Shown here piece after piece: positions 15,834 to 23,803 of a DNA stretch of 64,000 nucleotides. How positions within the stretch are numbered: position 1 is the stretch's first letter; every line of letters begins with the position of its first letter. The translations under genes and the position numbers were made by a program. Under the pieces are notes generated by a model. It had not been told where the DNA came from. It was given only the letters and a program-made list of their open reading frames with translations, and made no database searches. The stretch is from Saccharothrix ecbatanensis (lineage in GTDB: Bacteria; Actinomycetota; Actinomycetes; Mycobacteriales; Pseudonocardiaceae): positions 5,084,001 to 5,148,000 of the forward strand of contig NZ_JACHMO010000001.1 in the NCBI RefSeq assembly GCF_014205015.1, written 5' to 3'.

Positions 15834-17092
15834 GGTCGGCCGTCCGCGCCGCACTTGATGATCGGGTTGATGCAGTCGCGCACCCGGCGGGCGAGCTCGT
15901 CCACCGGCCACGCGTTGAAGAAGTCGCCGTGCATGGTGAAGCCCGGTCCGGACGCCAGCCTGAGCCGTGCCGGATCGCCGTTCACCGGGTAGCGCAGCAC
16001 CTGGCGGAGCTTCGGCACCGGCACCGGGTGGGTCGACGGGCAGTCCGCGTTCACCGGGTAGGCCATGTGGCTCTTGTGGTCCGCCGAGTCCAGGTCGCGG
16101 CCGTTCCAGCACTGCGGGAAGTCCAGGTAGGACTCCAGCATGGTGCCCGACGGGCAGTTCACGAAGTCCTTGGACGCGCCGACGTGGCCGGCGTGCAGGC
16201 AGGACCAGCGCGAGATCGTGCTGGCGTCGGGCTGGGTGGCCTTGGCGTTGCCCGCGACGATCCGCAGACCCAGCGGGAACGGCTGGATGCGGGCGATGAC
16301 GTCGTCGCGGACGCCTTCACCCAGGTAGTAGAACGTGGTGCCGGTGGGCTCGACCGGCTGGTTGTCCGCGTACAGGGTGGGGACCCAGTAGGAGGACAGG
16401 TCGGTGCCCGGGTTGCAGTTGCTGGTGCCCGCGAGCAGGGACTCGACGGTCGACCGGGCGTTGGTGGTCCGGTTGCCGAAGAAGCTGTGCATGTGCGACG
16501 CGCCGGGCAGGTTCGGCGCGACGATCGGGTCGTCCGGCAGTCGGTGGCTGTACGGGCAGTCGGCCAGGAACTCGGCGACCCGCACGATGGGGCCGCTGGT
16601 GTTCCGCACGCCGAACACCTGGAACTCCCACAGCGACACGCCGTACTGGGTGGCGCGCGCGGTCGTGTAGACGCGGACGTGGCGGGTGGTGGCGGAGACG
16701 GTCAGGTTCTGCACGCCGAGGACGCCGGACGCGGTGGCGATCGTGGTCCAGGCGTTGCCGTCGGCCGAGGTCTGGAGCTGGAACGACCGGGCGTAGGCGG
16801 TTTCCCAGTTCAGCGTGACCTGGGTGATCGCGGTGGACGAGCCGAGGTCGACGCGGATCCACTGCGGGTCGGCGGCGGCGCTGGACCAGCGGGTGCCGGC
16901 GTTGCCGTCGACGGCCGCGGTGGCGGGCGTGCCGCCGTTCTCGGTGGAGGAGGCGGACACGGGTTTGCCCTGGGACAGCAGTACCGGGGCGGCGGAGGCC
17001 GGCGAGGTGACGAAGGTCAGTGCCGACGCGGTCAGGGCCGTTACGGCGAGTGCGGTGACCAGTCGACGACATCGGCGAATGGTGGGGATCAC
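15830..17092 (-). CDS. secreted DUF1996 protein with F5/8 type C domain
   Basis: A 420-residue secreted protein with a signal peptide (about 1-35), one F5/8 type C domain (about 37-165) and a DUF1996 domain (about 175-400). The last shows CPYSHRLPDDPIV, HMHSFFGN, WVPTLY and PQCWNGRDLDSADHKSHMAYP. DUF1996 occurs in fungi and actinomycetes with carbohydrate-binding modules; its activity is not defined. The histidine and cysteine-rich motifs could bind a metal. The GTG start has a GGGGAG site. As first gene of the operon with GH16, it probably acts on or binds the same cell-wall glucan. Confidence 0.85.
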   Translation of the reverse strand: MIPTIRRCRRLVTALAVTALTASALTFVTSPASAAPVLLSQGKPVSASSTENGGTPATAAVDGNAGTRWSSAAADPQWIRVDLGSSTAITQVTLNWETAYARSFQLQTSADGNAWTTIATASGVLGVQNLTVSATTRHVRVYTTARATQYGVSLWEFQVFGVRNTSGPIVRVAEFLADCPYSHRLPDDPIVAPNLPGASHMHSFFGNRTTNARSTVESLLAGTSNCNPGTDLSSYWVPTLYADNQPVEPTGTTFYYLGEGVRDDVIARIQPFPLGLRIVAGNAKATQPDASTISRWSCLHAGHVGASKDFVNCPSGTMLESYLDFPQCWNGRDLDSADHKSHMAYPVNADCPSTHPVPVPKLRQVLRYPVNGDPARLRLASGPGFTMHGDFFNAWPVDELARRVRDCINPIIKCGADGRP

Positions 17093-17128
17093 GGCTCCCC
17101 TTTCGTGGACGTTGCAGGACGAGATCGG

Positions 17129-17140
17129 GAGAGCGCTCTC
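17129..17140. promoter_or_regulatory. LacI-type operator 1
   Basis: GAGAGCGCTCTC is a perfect palindrome with the central CG typical of LacI-family sites. It lies 37 bp upstream of the DUF1996 start codon, where it would overlap the transcription start or promoter. Confidence 0.75.
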
Positions 17141-17215
17141 ACAGCGGAACGTAGGACCGCCCTGCTGATCAGTCAAGGAAAGCGCCGAGTTCCGGTCATC
17201 CCGTAACAGCGCTCC

Positions 17216-17229
17216 AGAGAGCGCTCTCT
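17216..17229. promoter_or_regulatory. LacI-type operator 2
   Basis: AGAGAGCGCTCTCT is a perfect 14-bp palindrome with the same core as operator 1. The centres are 88 bp apart, a spacing that would permit DNA looping. Confidence 0.75.
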
Positions 17230-17232
17230 CAC

Positions 17233-17289
17233 CCGAGCGTTGAACTCATCCGTTCTGAGTTGAACTCGGGGGTCCTGAACGTACGACTC
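17233..17289. repeat. intergenic repeat cluster B
   Basis: Contains CCGAGCGTTGAACTC, then TGAGTTGAACTCGGGGGTCC and GAACGTACGACTC, in opposite orientation to cluster A. It sits immediately beyond LacI operator 2. The stretch 17290-17524 after it has no supported gene; an 80-residue minus-strand frame there lacks recognisable features. Confidence 0.7.
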
Positions 17290-17524
17290 AAGTCAAGTTG
17301 TGACTTCAGCAACCTGGAATCAGGAGCTGTTTCCGCAGGTCAGCATCAATGCTCGGTGTGAGCCGTGTCTGCTGACATCGACACTGCCGATCCGGGCTGT
17401 GGGCCACCGCAGCACCAGCCGCTGAAGACTCGGGGCGTCCCTGCCAGCCGCAGCAAGCTCACCCCAGGCGTCACTTTCGAACAGGACGAACTCCATCGGA
17501 GTCAAAGCGGCCAAGGCACCGGCG

Positions 17525-18013
17525 ATGAACGCCGGGCCGGGCTTGAGCTGGCCGCTGAACACTCGCGCGCTTCTCGCAGACGATCACGCGGGAGTTGGGA
17601 CGGGGAAACCCCTGATCGTCGCCCACCTGCTGGCGGACGACACCACCGCGACCGCACTCGAAGTCGACTTCCTGCGCTACGGCCTGGACCTGCTGGACCT
17701 CTACCGGGGCGGGTTGTCGTTCCGGCGGGTGTGCGCGGTGGTCGCGCACCTGCCCGACGACGCCGCCGTATGGCGCGCGACCGGCCCGGATGCCGGATGG
17801 ACCCGCCCCGAAATCCTGCTCGCCGCACTGGAACGCCGAGTGACCTTGCTGTGGGCCACCGTCGCCACCGCCCTGGGCACGAAGATCGGCGACGCCGACG
17901 TGGCCGCGCCACTCGCCCTTGGCACTGCCACCCCGGTCGCACAGCCAAGGGCTGAACCCGAACCGGAGACGAAGTCTCTGCGCGAGATCGCGCTGTGGAT
18001 GCGGGGCGGTTGA
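17525..18013 (+). pseudogene. prophage tail assembly chaperone-like remnant
   Basis: From about residue 30 the product resembles actinophage tail assembly chaperone proteins: KPLIVAHLLADDTTATALEV, DFLRYGLDLLDLYRGGLSF and RRVCAVVAHLPDDAAVWRA. The upstream 28 residues are not homologous-looking, and the natural start region (GKPLIVAH) lacks a start codon, so the 5' end seems to be replaced. The 3' half is intact and ends KSLREIALWMRGG. With the tape-measure remnant at 18881 it marks a decayed tailed-phage insertion. Confidence 0.6.
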
Positions 18014-18128
18014 GCACCGCCGCCTCGCATGAAACGGGACGAACAGCGGTGGTGAGTGACGAAGATCGGGGACAACCGGTCGATCCCGGCTCCGTTGTAC
18101 GAACAAGCCGGGATCGACCGGTCAGTCG

Positions 18129-18428
18129 CTACGAATCCCTCGCGATCAGGCACGCGCGACCAGCATCCTCGCGGGTGTAGTCGAGATCCACGAGAGTGCG
18201 GTTGCAGGCGCCCATATTGCCCTGCTCGCCCTGGTGGCAGGCGTACCACTCCAGGTTGCCGGTCGGACGCCCGGTTGCGTCGTAGAGGAATTCGACGCAC
18301 TCGGGTGCGCCGGTGACGGCCACACGCGCACTCTGCTCAGCCTGGGCCGGAAATGCTACAGCGACCGGCGCAAACAGGGACATCATGCCGATCGCCGCTC
18401 CAGCCGCGACCTTGCCAATTTTGATCAT
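18129..18428 (-). CDS. small secreted protein
   Basis: A 99-residue protein with a clear signal peptide (MIKIGKVAAGAAIGMM, SLFAPVAVAFPAQA; cleavage near residue 30). A short mature part contains three cysteines (ECVEFLYDATG, WYACHQ and GACNRTL). A strong GGAGGTAA ribosome site precedes the ATG. It lies between two prophage remnants on the opposite strand, in a locally AT-richer stretch, so it may be a later arrival. I do not recognise the family. Confidence 0.75.
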   Translation of the reverse strand: MIKIGKVAAGAAIGMMSLFAPVAVAFPAQAEQSARVAVTGAPECVEFLYDATGRPTGNLEWYACHQGEQGNMGACNRTLVDLDYTREDAGRACLIARDS

Positions 18429-18880
18429 CGATCTTACCTCCGATACTGGACAGTTATGGCCAACGATTTACGTCGACGTAATCAATGTACCCAGATCAAC
18501 GAAGGTAACAATAGGTTCACCCGGATCGGTGAGCCGCCGCATCTTCGCTCCACACTTCCGCTTCAACTACCCGCCGACTAAGCAAATTCAGAAAATGCAA
18601 CCCACTCGGGTGGTTTGACCATCTAATGCCACTAATGAACGGTGATGTACAACTACAGAGTTGTCAGATGGAACAGTAGAACGTGAACCACGACGGTGAC
18701 CATCCCGATCAAGTAAGCGCGTGCTCGACTGTGATAGTCGTGACCGGCGGTGGTCGCATCGGCTACCGCCGGACACGCCTACCTCAAGGTTCTACGGTCC
18801 GTTCAGGGCCTCGGGCGTCACGTCCGTGATCAGATCAACCAGGCTCAGCGCGGCGCGCCCGACATCTCGTTGGCGCGCAG
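18429..18880. other. gene-poor, AT-richer stretch
   Basis: About 450 bp with noticeably lower GC than the surroundings. It should contain the promoter of the small secreted protein. No conserved coding frame is visible; the short frames here look like noise. It separates the two phage remnants. Confidence 0.5.
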
Positions 18881-19690
18881 ATCCGAACCGCGCTGGTGCG
18901 CGCCCAGCTCGCCGAACTGGCCCGCGCGGGCGACCGGACCGCCCTGCGGCTGCTAACGCAGCTCGACACAGGGCCGGCCGAGTCGGAGTTCGCGGCGTTG
19001 CGCCGCTGCCTGTCCGGGCACACCGTCACCGTCCGCACGGTCCTGGACCGCTCGGTCGGCGCGTCCGTGCGCGGCCTGGCCCAGCTCGACACCGGCGTCG
19101 CACGTCTGACCGGCAGCGTCACCGCGCACACCGCCACCGTGGGCGCGGCGACGCTGAAGTACGCGGCGCTGGCCGGTGGCATCGCCCAGGTCCTCGGGCT
19201 GATGGGCGGGCTCGGCGCGGCGGCCGGCACCGCAGCCGGGTCGCTGCTGATCGTCCCCGCGATCGGCGTGGCCGCAGCGGTGGGCGTGCGCACGCTCAAG
19301 CTCGGGGTCGACGGCCTCAACGACGCCCTGTCCGCAGAGACCCCCGCCGAGTACGCCAAGTCGGTCAAGGACTTCCCGCCCGCGATGCGGGAGACCACCG
19401 ACGCCGTCCGCGCCCTGCGCGCCCAGCTCGACGGGCTCAAGCTCGACGTGCAGGCCCGCCTGTTCGCCGGACTCGGCGACGAGGTCACCGCGCTCGGTGA
19501 GCGGTACCTGCCGGTCCTGCGCGACGGCCTCGGCGGCATCGCCGACGGCTACAACCACGCCGCACGCCAGGCGGCCGGGTTCGCCTCCGAAGCCCGCACC
19601 GTCGACGACGTCCGGCTCATCCTGGACAACACCGGCCAAGCCGTCCGCGCGCCTCGGCGAACCCGTCACGGCCACCGAACCCAGGACTCA
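18881..19690 (+). pseudogene. phage tail tape-measure protein remnant
   Basis: The frame encodes QIRTALVRAQLAELARAGDR, RGLAQLDTGVARLTGSV, a hydrophobic stretch (ALAGGIAQVLGLMGGLGAAA) and VKDFPPAMRETTDAVRAL. This is the typical alanine-rich body of an actinophage tape-measure protein. Homology continues across a frameshift near 19652: after TGQAVRA, one extra C moves the continuation LGEPVTA to another frame. It ends at the terminator at 19677. The N-terminal part and most of the usually very long protein are missing, so this is a fragment. Confidence 0.7.
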
Positions 19691-19708
19691 CGGGTGAGTC
19701 CTGGGTTC
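19677..19708 (-). terminator. strong stem-loop after idi
   Basis: A perfect 15-bp stem (19677-19691 with 19694-19708) with a two-base loop (effectively four) lies 9 bp past the idi stop. Its GGACTCAC/GTGAGTCC core matches words of the intergenic repeat family. It also ends the phage remnant, so it may have been the junction of the deletion. Confidence 0.85.
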
Positions 19709-19716
19709 AGGTGGGG

Positions 19717-20295
19717 TCAGGAGAGGCGTGCGGCGGCGGGGAGGGTCGAGGGCTGGGCCACGGGCCAGGCCGACGGGTCGGGGCCGAGTTCCCACAGCTC
19801 CGCGACCTGGAGGGCGCACCACGGCGAGATCGGACGGGCGCCGGCCAGCACGGCGGGCGCGAACTCGGCCCACGGCGCCCACTCGAACGAGTCAACCTCG
19901 TCCGGGTTGAGCGTCGGGTCGCCGGTGACCAGGCCCCGGAAGACGGGGCACATCTCGTTCTCGGTGACGCCGTTCTCCATCACCGCCCGGTACCGGAACG
20001 CGGGCAGCACGAGGTCGAGGGTGACGTCCTTCAGGCCGAGCTCGTCGAACAGCCGCCGGGCCACCGCCGTGTCCATCGGCTCGTCGGGCGCGGGATGGCC
20101 GCAGCACGTGTTCGTCCACACCCCCGGCCACGTCTTCTTGTGCAGGGCGCGTCTGGTCAGCAGCAGACGGCCCTCCGAGTCGAACACGTACGACGAGAAG
20201 GCCAGATGCAGCGGGGTGGACGAGTGGTGAACGGAGGCTTTGTCGGCGACGCCGATCCCGACCCCGGACTCGTCCAGGAGCACGACTTGTTCCAC
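19717..20295 (-). CDS. idi: isopentenyl-diphosphate delta-isomerase, type 1
   Basis: Nudix-fold enzyme interconverting IPP and DMAPP for isoprenoid synthesis. Visible are TPLHLAFSSYVFD, the active-site cysteine in NTCCGHP (about residue 65 from the GTG), the Nudix region ARRLFDELGL and the catalytic glutamate in ENEMCPVF (about 114). Length (192) fits type 1. The GTG at 20295 follows GGTGGG; an ATG six codons earlier is possible. It starts 24 nt after the AMP-ligase stop and is the last gene of the aminohydroxybenzoate operon. The context suggests it supplies DMAPP for prenylating the operon's product, although no prenyltransferase is in the window. Confidence 0.93.
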   Translation of the reverse strand: MEQVVLLDESGVGIGVADKASVHHSSTPLHLAFSSYVFDSEGRLLLTRRALHKKTWPGVWTNTCCGHPAPDEPMDTAVARRLFDELGLKDVTLDLVLPAFRYRAVMENGVTENEMCPVFRGLVTGDPTLNPDEVDSFEWAPWAEFAPAVLAGARPISPWCALQVAELWELGPDPSAWPVAQPSTLPAAARLS

Positions 20296-20319
20296 GCGCC
20301 CACCCTGCCACATGAACGA

Positions 20320-21687
20320 TCACCGCGCGTCCGCGAGCACCCTCGGGTTGCGCACCAGCTTGCCGCTCGGCGTCCGCGGCAACGCCCGCAGCACGTGGAT
20401 CCGCCGCGGCATCTTGAAATCGGCCAACCGGTCGGCGCACCACGCCTCGACCTCCTGCGAGGTCAGCGTGTCCGACTCGGTCGCCACATAGGCCTCGATC
20501 ACCTTGTCGTGCACCGCGATCGCCTCCGTGACCAGCGGGTGGGAGCGCAGCGTCTGCTCCACCTGGACCAGGTCCACCTTGTGGCCCTCGATCACCACGA
20601 GCGAGTCCGCCCGGCCCAGCAGCCGCAGGTTGCCGCACGCGTCGAACTCGCCACGATCACCCGTCCGGAACCACCCGTCCAGGTAACGGCCGGACTCGTC
20701 CTCGCACAGGTACGGCGACTGGTCCAGCGCCACCTCGACCAGCCCGTCCCGCACCCGGATCGTGGTGTCGGGCAAGGGCTTGCCCACCGACGGCCGGCTC
20801 GCGCCGGTCACGTCCATGGTCAGCGCGCCGGTCTCGGTGGTGCCGAAGCACTCGCCGACCATGAAGCCGTAGGCCGCGGCGAATCGGTCGGCGATGTCGG
20901 GCCGCATCAGCTCACCGCCCGCGAACGCGCCGCGCACCGTGCGCAGCGCGGAACGGCAGGAGGCGGACTGCTCGGCCGCCGACGCCAGCATGTCGTAGTG
21001 GAACGGCAGGCCGGTGATGAAGTCCACCTCGTGCCGTGCGGCGGTCCGCAGGATCTCCTCGGCCGTGCTCCGGACGGCGAACACCAGGTGCACCCCGGTG
21101 GCCAACGCGTGCAGCAGCCCGCCCATCAGACCGAAGCTGTGCGCGGTGGAGTGGAGCAGCAACTGCTTCTCGCCGTGCTTCGGCATCCCGTCGGACGCAC
21201 CGAGCCGCAGCACCTCGCGGATGATCGACTCGGTGCTGCGCCCGACGACCTTGGGCCGCCCGGTCGAGCCGGACGTGAACTGGACCAGCCGGTGCCGGGT
21301 GGCGGCGGGCACTCCCTCGGGCCGCCGCTCGGTCACCAGCTCGTAGCGCTCCCGGAAGACGCCGCCGGATCCGCCGGAGGCGCGCACGATGAACTGCGGG
21401 CGGGTCAGCGCGCGCAGCACGTCGACCTCGGCGGGCGTTAGCCGGTGGTCGATCGAGACCACCCTGGCGCCGAGGCTCCACAGCGCCGCCACCACCTCCA
21501 ACTGGGTGAAGCTCGGGGGCATGTGCAGCGCGACGACACTGCCCTCCCCCACCCCCGAGGCGGCGAACACGTTCGCCTCGGCGGCGATCGAGGCACGCAG
21601 AGCGCCGTGGGTCACGGTGTGCTCGTGGGTGAACACCGGCACGTCGTCGCCGTGGCGGCGCAACAGGTCGGTGACGAACTCGCGCAT
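20320..21687 (-). CDS. AMP-forming aryl/acyl acid ligase
   Basis: A compact ANL-superfamily ligase (455 residues) with A3 QFTSGSTGRPKVVG, FGTTETGALTMDV, YLDGWFRTGDRGEFD, hinge GRADSLVVIEGHKVD and the catalytic lysine in PRTPSGKLVRNPR. It adenylates a carboxylate and probably passes it to CoA or a carrier protein. It starts 5 nt after the GriH-like gene, so 3-amino-4-hydroxybenzoate is the obvious candidate substrate, by inference only. The helix-turn motif and shorter N-terminal lobe set it apart from the FadD at 10647. Confidence 0.88.
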   Translation of the reverse strand: MREFVTDLLRRHGDDVPVFTHEHTVTHGALRASIAAEANVFAASGVGEGSVVALHMPPSFTQLEVVAALWSLGARVVSIDHRLTPAEVDVLRALTRPQFIVRASGGSGGVFRERYELVTERRPEGVPAATRHRLVQFTSGSTGRPKVVGRSTESIIREVLRLGASDGMPKHGEKQLLLHSTAHSFGLMGGLLHALATGVHLVFAVRSTAEEILRTAARHEVDFITGLPFHYDMLASAAEQSASCRSALRTVRGAFAGGELMRPDIADRFAAAYGFMVGECFGTTETGALTMDVTGASRPSVGKPLPDTTIRVRDGLVEVALDQSPYLCEDESGRYLDGWFRTGDRGEFDACGNLRLLGRADSLVVIEGHKVDLVQVEQTLRSHPLVTEAIAVHDKVIEAYVATESDTLTSQEVEAWCADRLADFKMPRRIHVLRALPRTPSGKLVRNPRVLADAR

Positions 21688-21692
21688 CCGGC

Positions 21693-22766
21693 TCAGGTCT
21701 CCTTGCAGAACTCGCCGATGGGGATGCCCACGTGCCGCTGCTCGGTCGCGATGTAGCCGAGCAGCTCGTCACCCCGCTGGAGCTCGGTGACGTTGCGGAC
21801 CTTCCCGCCCGGGCCGAGCACCCGCACGTGCCAGTCGTCCTGCACGGTGAGGCTCACCTCGACGCCCTCGGGCGAGTGCGCGGTGATGGTCAGGATCGGG
21901 CGGGATTCGAGCTTGGCCCGGCCGACGGTGAGCTTGCGGGTGCGGCCCTCGGAGTCGACCGCGAGCACCGTGCTGCCCGAACGCAGTTCGGAGAGGTAGT
22001 TGGTGCGGTTGTCCGGGCCGAGCACGTACGAGTGCAGCGCGCCCGCGTTGACGCGGAACGGCCGGGTCGGCATGTACGGCAGTGGGTGCGTCTCGCTGCA
22101 ACACAGGATGAAACCGGAGGAGTAGGAGCCGACGAGGATGCCCTCGTCCTCCCGGAAGTGCGAGGCGGTGTCGACGCAGACCCGGTCGCCGAGGCCGTTG
22201 TGGGTGATGCCCTGGACGACGAGCGTGGTCAGCTCCAGCGGCGGGGTGGTCGCCTCCAGCAGTCGGGCCAGCTTGAACACGTCGGTCGCGTCGCGCGGCG
22301 CCATCAGCACGCCGTCCGAGCCGTGCTCCAGCACGTCCAGCACGATCCCGGCCTCTTCGAGGTCGGCCACCACGCAGATCAGCTTGCCCGTCGCGCTGTC
22401 GGCGGCGGCGATGACGATCTCCAGCGGGATCTTCGTCGGGTCGGTGAACTCGACGACGGTGTGCCCGAGCCGCACCGCCGCCTCGCACGCCAGCTTGAGC
22501 GTGCGGTCGTCGCGCACCTGCACGAACGCCGCGTCGGCGGCGAGCCGGTCCAGCCGGTCCTGGTCGTCCACCACCACGGTGACCAGGTGCGGGCTCTCGA
22601 CCGGCGCGTCGGCGATGAGCACCCGGCTGATCGTCGGCGGCAACGTGTCCAGCAGCGCCGGGTCGTCGGAGACCACGCCGGCGAGTCGGGCGTGCACGGC
22701 CGCGTCGACCACGGCTTCGCGGTGCGCTTCGGGGACGGTTCGGAGGTCGATCCAGGCGAACTTCAA
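21693..22766 (-). CDS. 3-dehydroquinate synthase II-type enzyme, GriH-like
   Basis: The 357-residue protein belongs to the archaeal-type 3-dehydroquinate synthase II family. It begins KFAWIDLRTV and ends with VGIPIGEFCKE. Conserved segments include GVLMAPRDATDV, VGSYSSGFILCCSE, RPFRVNAGALHSYVLGP and TNYLSELRSG. In Streptomyces griseus the homologue GriH converts the C7 product of GriI into 3-amino-4-hydroxybenzoic acid with ammonia. A GriI-like gene is directly upstream (34 nt), which favours that role over shikimate synthesis. Second gene of the operon. Confidence 0.9.
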   Translation of the reverse strand: MKFAWIDLRTVPEAHREAVVDAAVHARLAGVVSDDPALLDTLPPTISRVLIADAPVESPHLVTVVVDDQDRLDRLAADAAFVQVRDDRTLKLACEAAVRLGHTVVEFTDPTKIPLEIVIAAADSATGKLICVVADLEEAGIVLDVLEHGSDGVLMAPRDATDVFKLARLLEATTPPLELTTLVVQGITHNGLGDRVCVDTASHFREDEGILVGSYSSGFILCCSETHPLPYMPTRPFRVNAGALHSYVLGPDNRTNYLSELRSGSTVLAVDSEGRTRKLTVGRAKLESRPILTITAHSPEGVEVSLTVQDDWHVRVLGPGGKVRNVTELQRGDELLGYIATEQRHVGIPIGEFCKET

Positions 22767-22800
22767 CGGTTCTCCAAATGAGTGAAAAGCCCGAACGTCG

Positions 22801-23598
22801 TCATGACGAGGCCACGACGCCCGTCATGGCGCGGACCAGGTCCGCCTCGGTGTCGTCGTGGACGATCGACGCGAGCTCCGCGACCAGCGACATCGGCGCG
22901 GGCGAGGTGAAGACGCGACGGCCGACGGCGAGGCCCGAGCAGCCGACCGCCATCGCGGTGCGGGCGTGGTCGACCACGCTGCCCCCGGTCGCCGGACCGC
23001 CCGCGACCAGCACGGGGATGGGGCAGCTGGCGATGACGTCGGCCATCCGCTCGGCGGGCAGGGCGAGGTTGGTCTTGACGATGTCGGCCCCGAGGTCGAC
23101 CGCGATGTTCACCACGTGGGCGAGCAGCACGGGGTCGTTCGGGTCGGCGATCCGCGGCCCGCGCGGGTAGGCCATGGCGATCAGCGGCACGTTCCAGTCG
23201 TCGCACGCCTTGGCGACCACACCGAAGTCGACGAGCTGCCGCTCCTCGGTGTCCGAGCCGATGTTGACGTGCACGCTCACCGCGTCCGCGCCCAGTCGCA
23301 GCGCCTCGTCCACCTCGCCGACCAGCACCTTGGCGTTGGTGTCGGCGGCGTGCGCGGTGCCCGCGCTCAGGTGGACGACCAGCGCGCAGCCGGCCAGCAC
23401 GCCCGGGTCGATGGTGCGGACCCGTCCTTTGTGGACGATGATGGCATCGGCGCCGCCGACGACTACGGAATCGATGAGGTCGTGCCACCGGTCGCGCGGC
23501 ACCACCGGACCATCCGAAACACTGTGGTCGAGCGGGACGAACAGGTACCTGTCGTCGCGCGGACGGGAAAGGCGTCGCAGCCGCAACGCTTTCCTCAT
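22801..23598 (-). CDS. DhnA-type aldolase, GriI-like C7 synthase
   Basis: A 265-residue class I aldolase of the DhnA/LsrF family. It shows YLFVPLDHSVSDGP, ADAIIVHKGRVRT, ADAVSVHVNIGSDTEERQL and the Schiff-base lysine region GADIVKTNLAL. GriI condenses aspartate semialdehyde with dihydroxyacetone phosphate on the way to 3-amino-4-hydroxybenzoate. The adjacent GriH-like gene supports that assignment. The ATG at 23598 has GGGGAGG at suitable distance. First gene of the four-gene operon, divergent from a LysR regulator. Confidence 0.9.
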   Translation of the reverse strand: MRKALRLRRLSRPRDDRYLFVPLDHSVSDGPVVPRDRWHDLIDSVVVGGADAIIVHKGRVRTIDPGVLAGCALVVHLSAGTAHAADTNAKVLVGEVDEALRLGADAVSVHVNIGSDTEERQLVDFGVVAKACDDWNVPLIAMAYPRGPRIADPNDPVLLAHVVNIAVDLGADIVKTNLALPAERMADVIASCPIPVLVAGGPATGGSVVDHARTAMAVGCSGLAVGRRVFTSPAPMSLVAELASIVHDDTEADLVRAMTGVVASS

Positions 23599-23684
23599 GT
23601 CGCTCACACCTCCCCAAAGGATTCGGCGATAGCCACCAGCAGGGTGGTCGAACCGGTCAGCGCGGCGGGAGGTGTGAGGTGGCG

Positions 23685-23700
23685 ATAATTCCTCAGTTAT
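23685..23700. promoter_or_regulatory. LysR-type operator candidate
   Basis: ATAA-N8-TTAT forms an AT-rich inverted repeat in an otherwise GC-rich gap of about 200 bp between griI-like and lysR genes. Dyads of this kind are usual LysR binding sites. Confidence 0.5.
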
Positions 23701-23803
23701 GCACCTATTGGAGCAACGGAAGCGCACGTTCACAACGCTGCGTCACACCCGCCCACTCCCCCGGTCGGTGTTTGATTTGTCCGCCTTGCCCTAGGCTGCC
23801 GCA

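Noticed and set aside
17320..17562. 80-residue minus-strand frame
   Set aside because: No ribosome site, no homology I recognise, and it overlaps the phage remnant; treated as chance.
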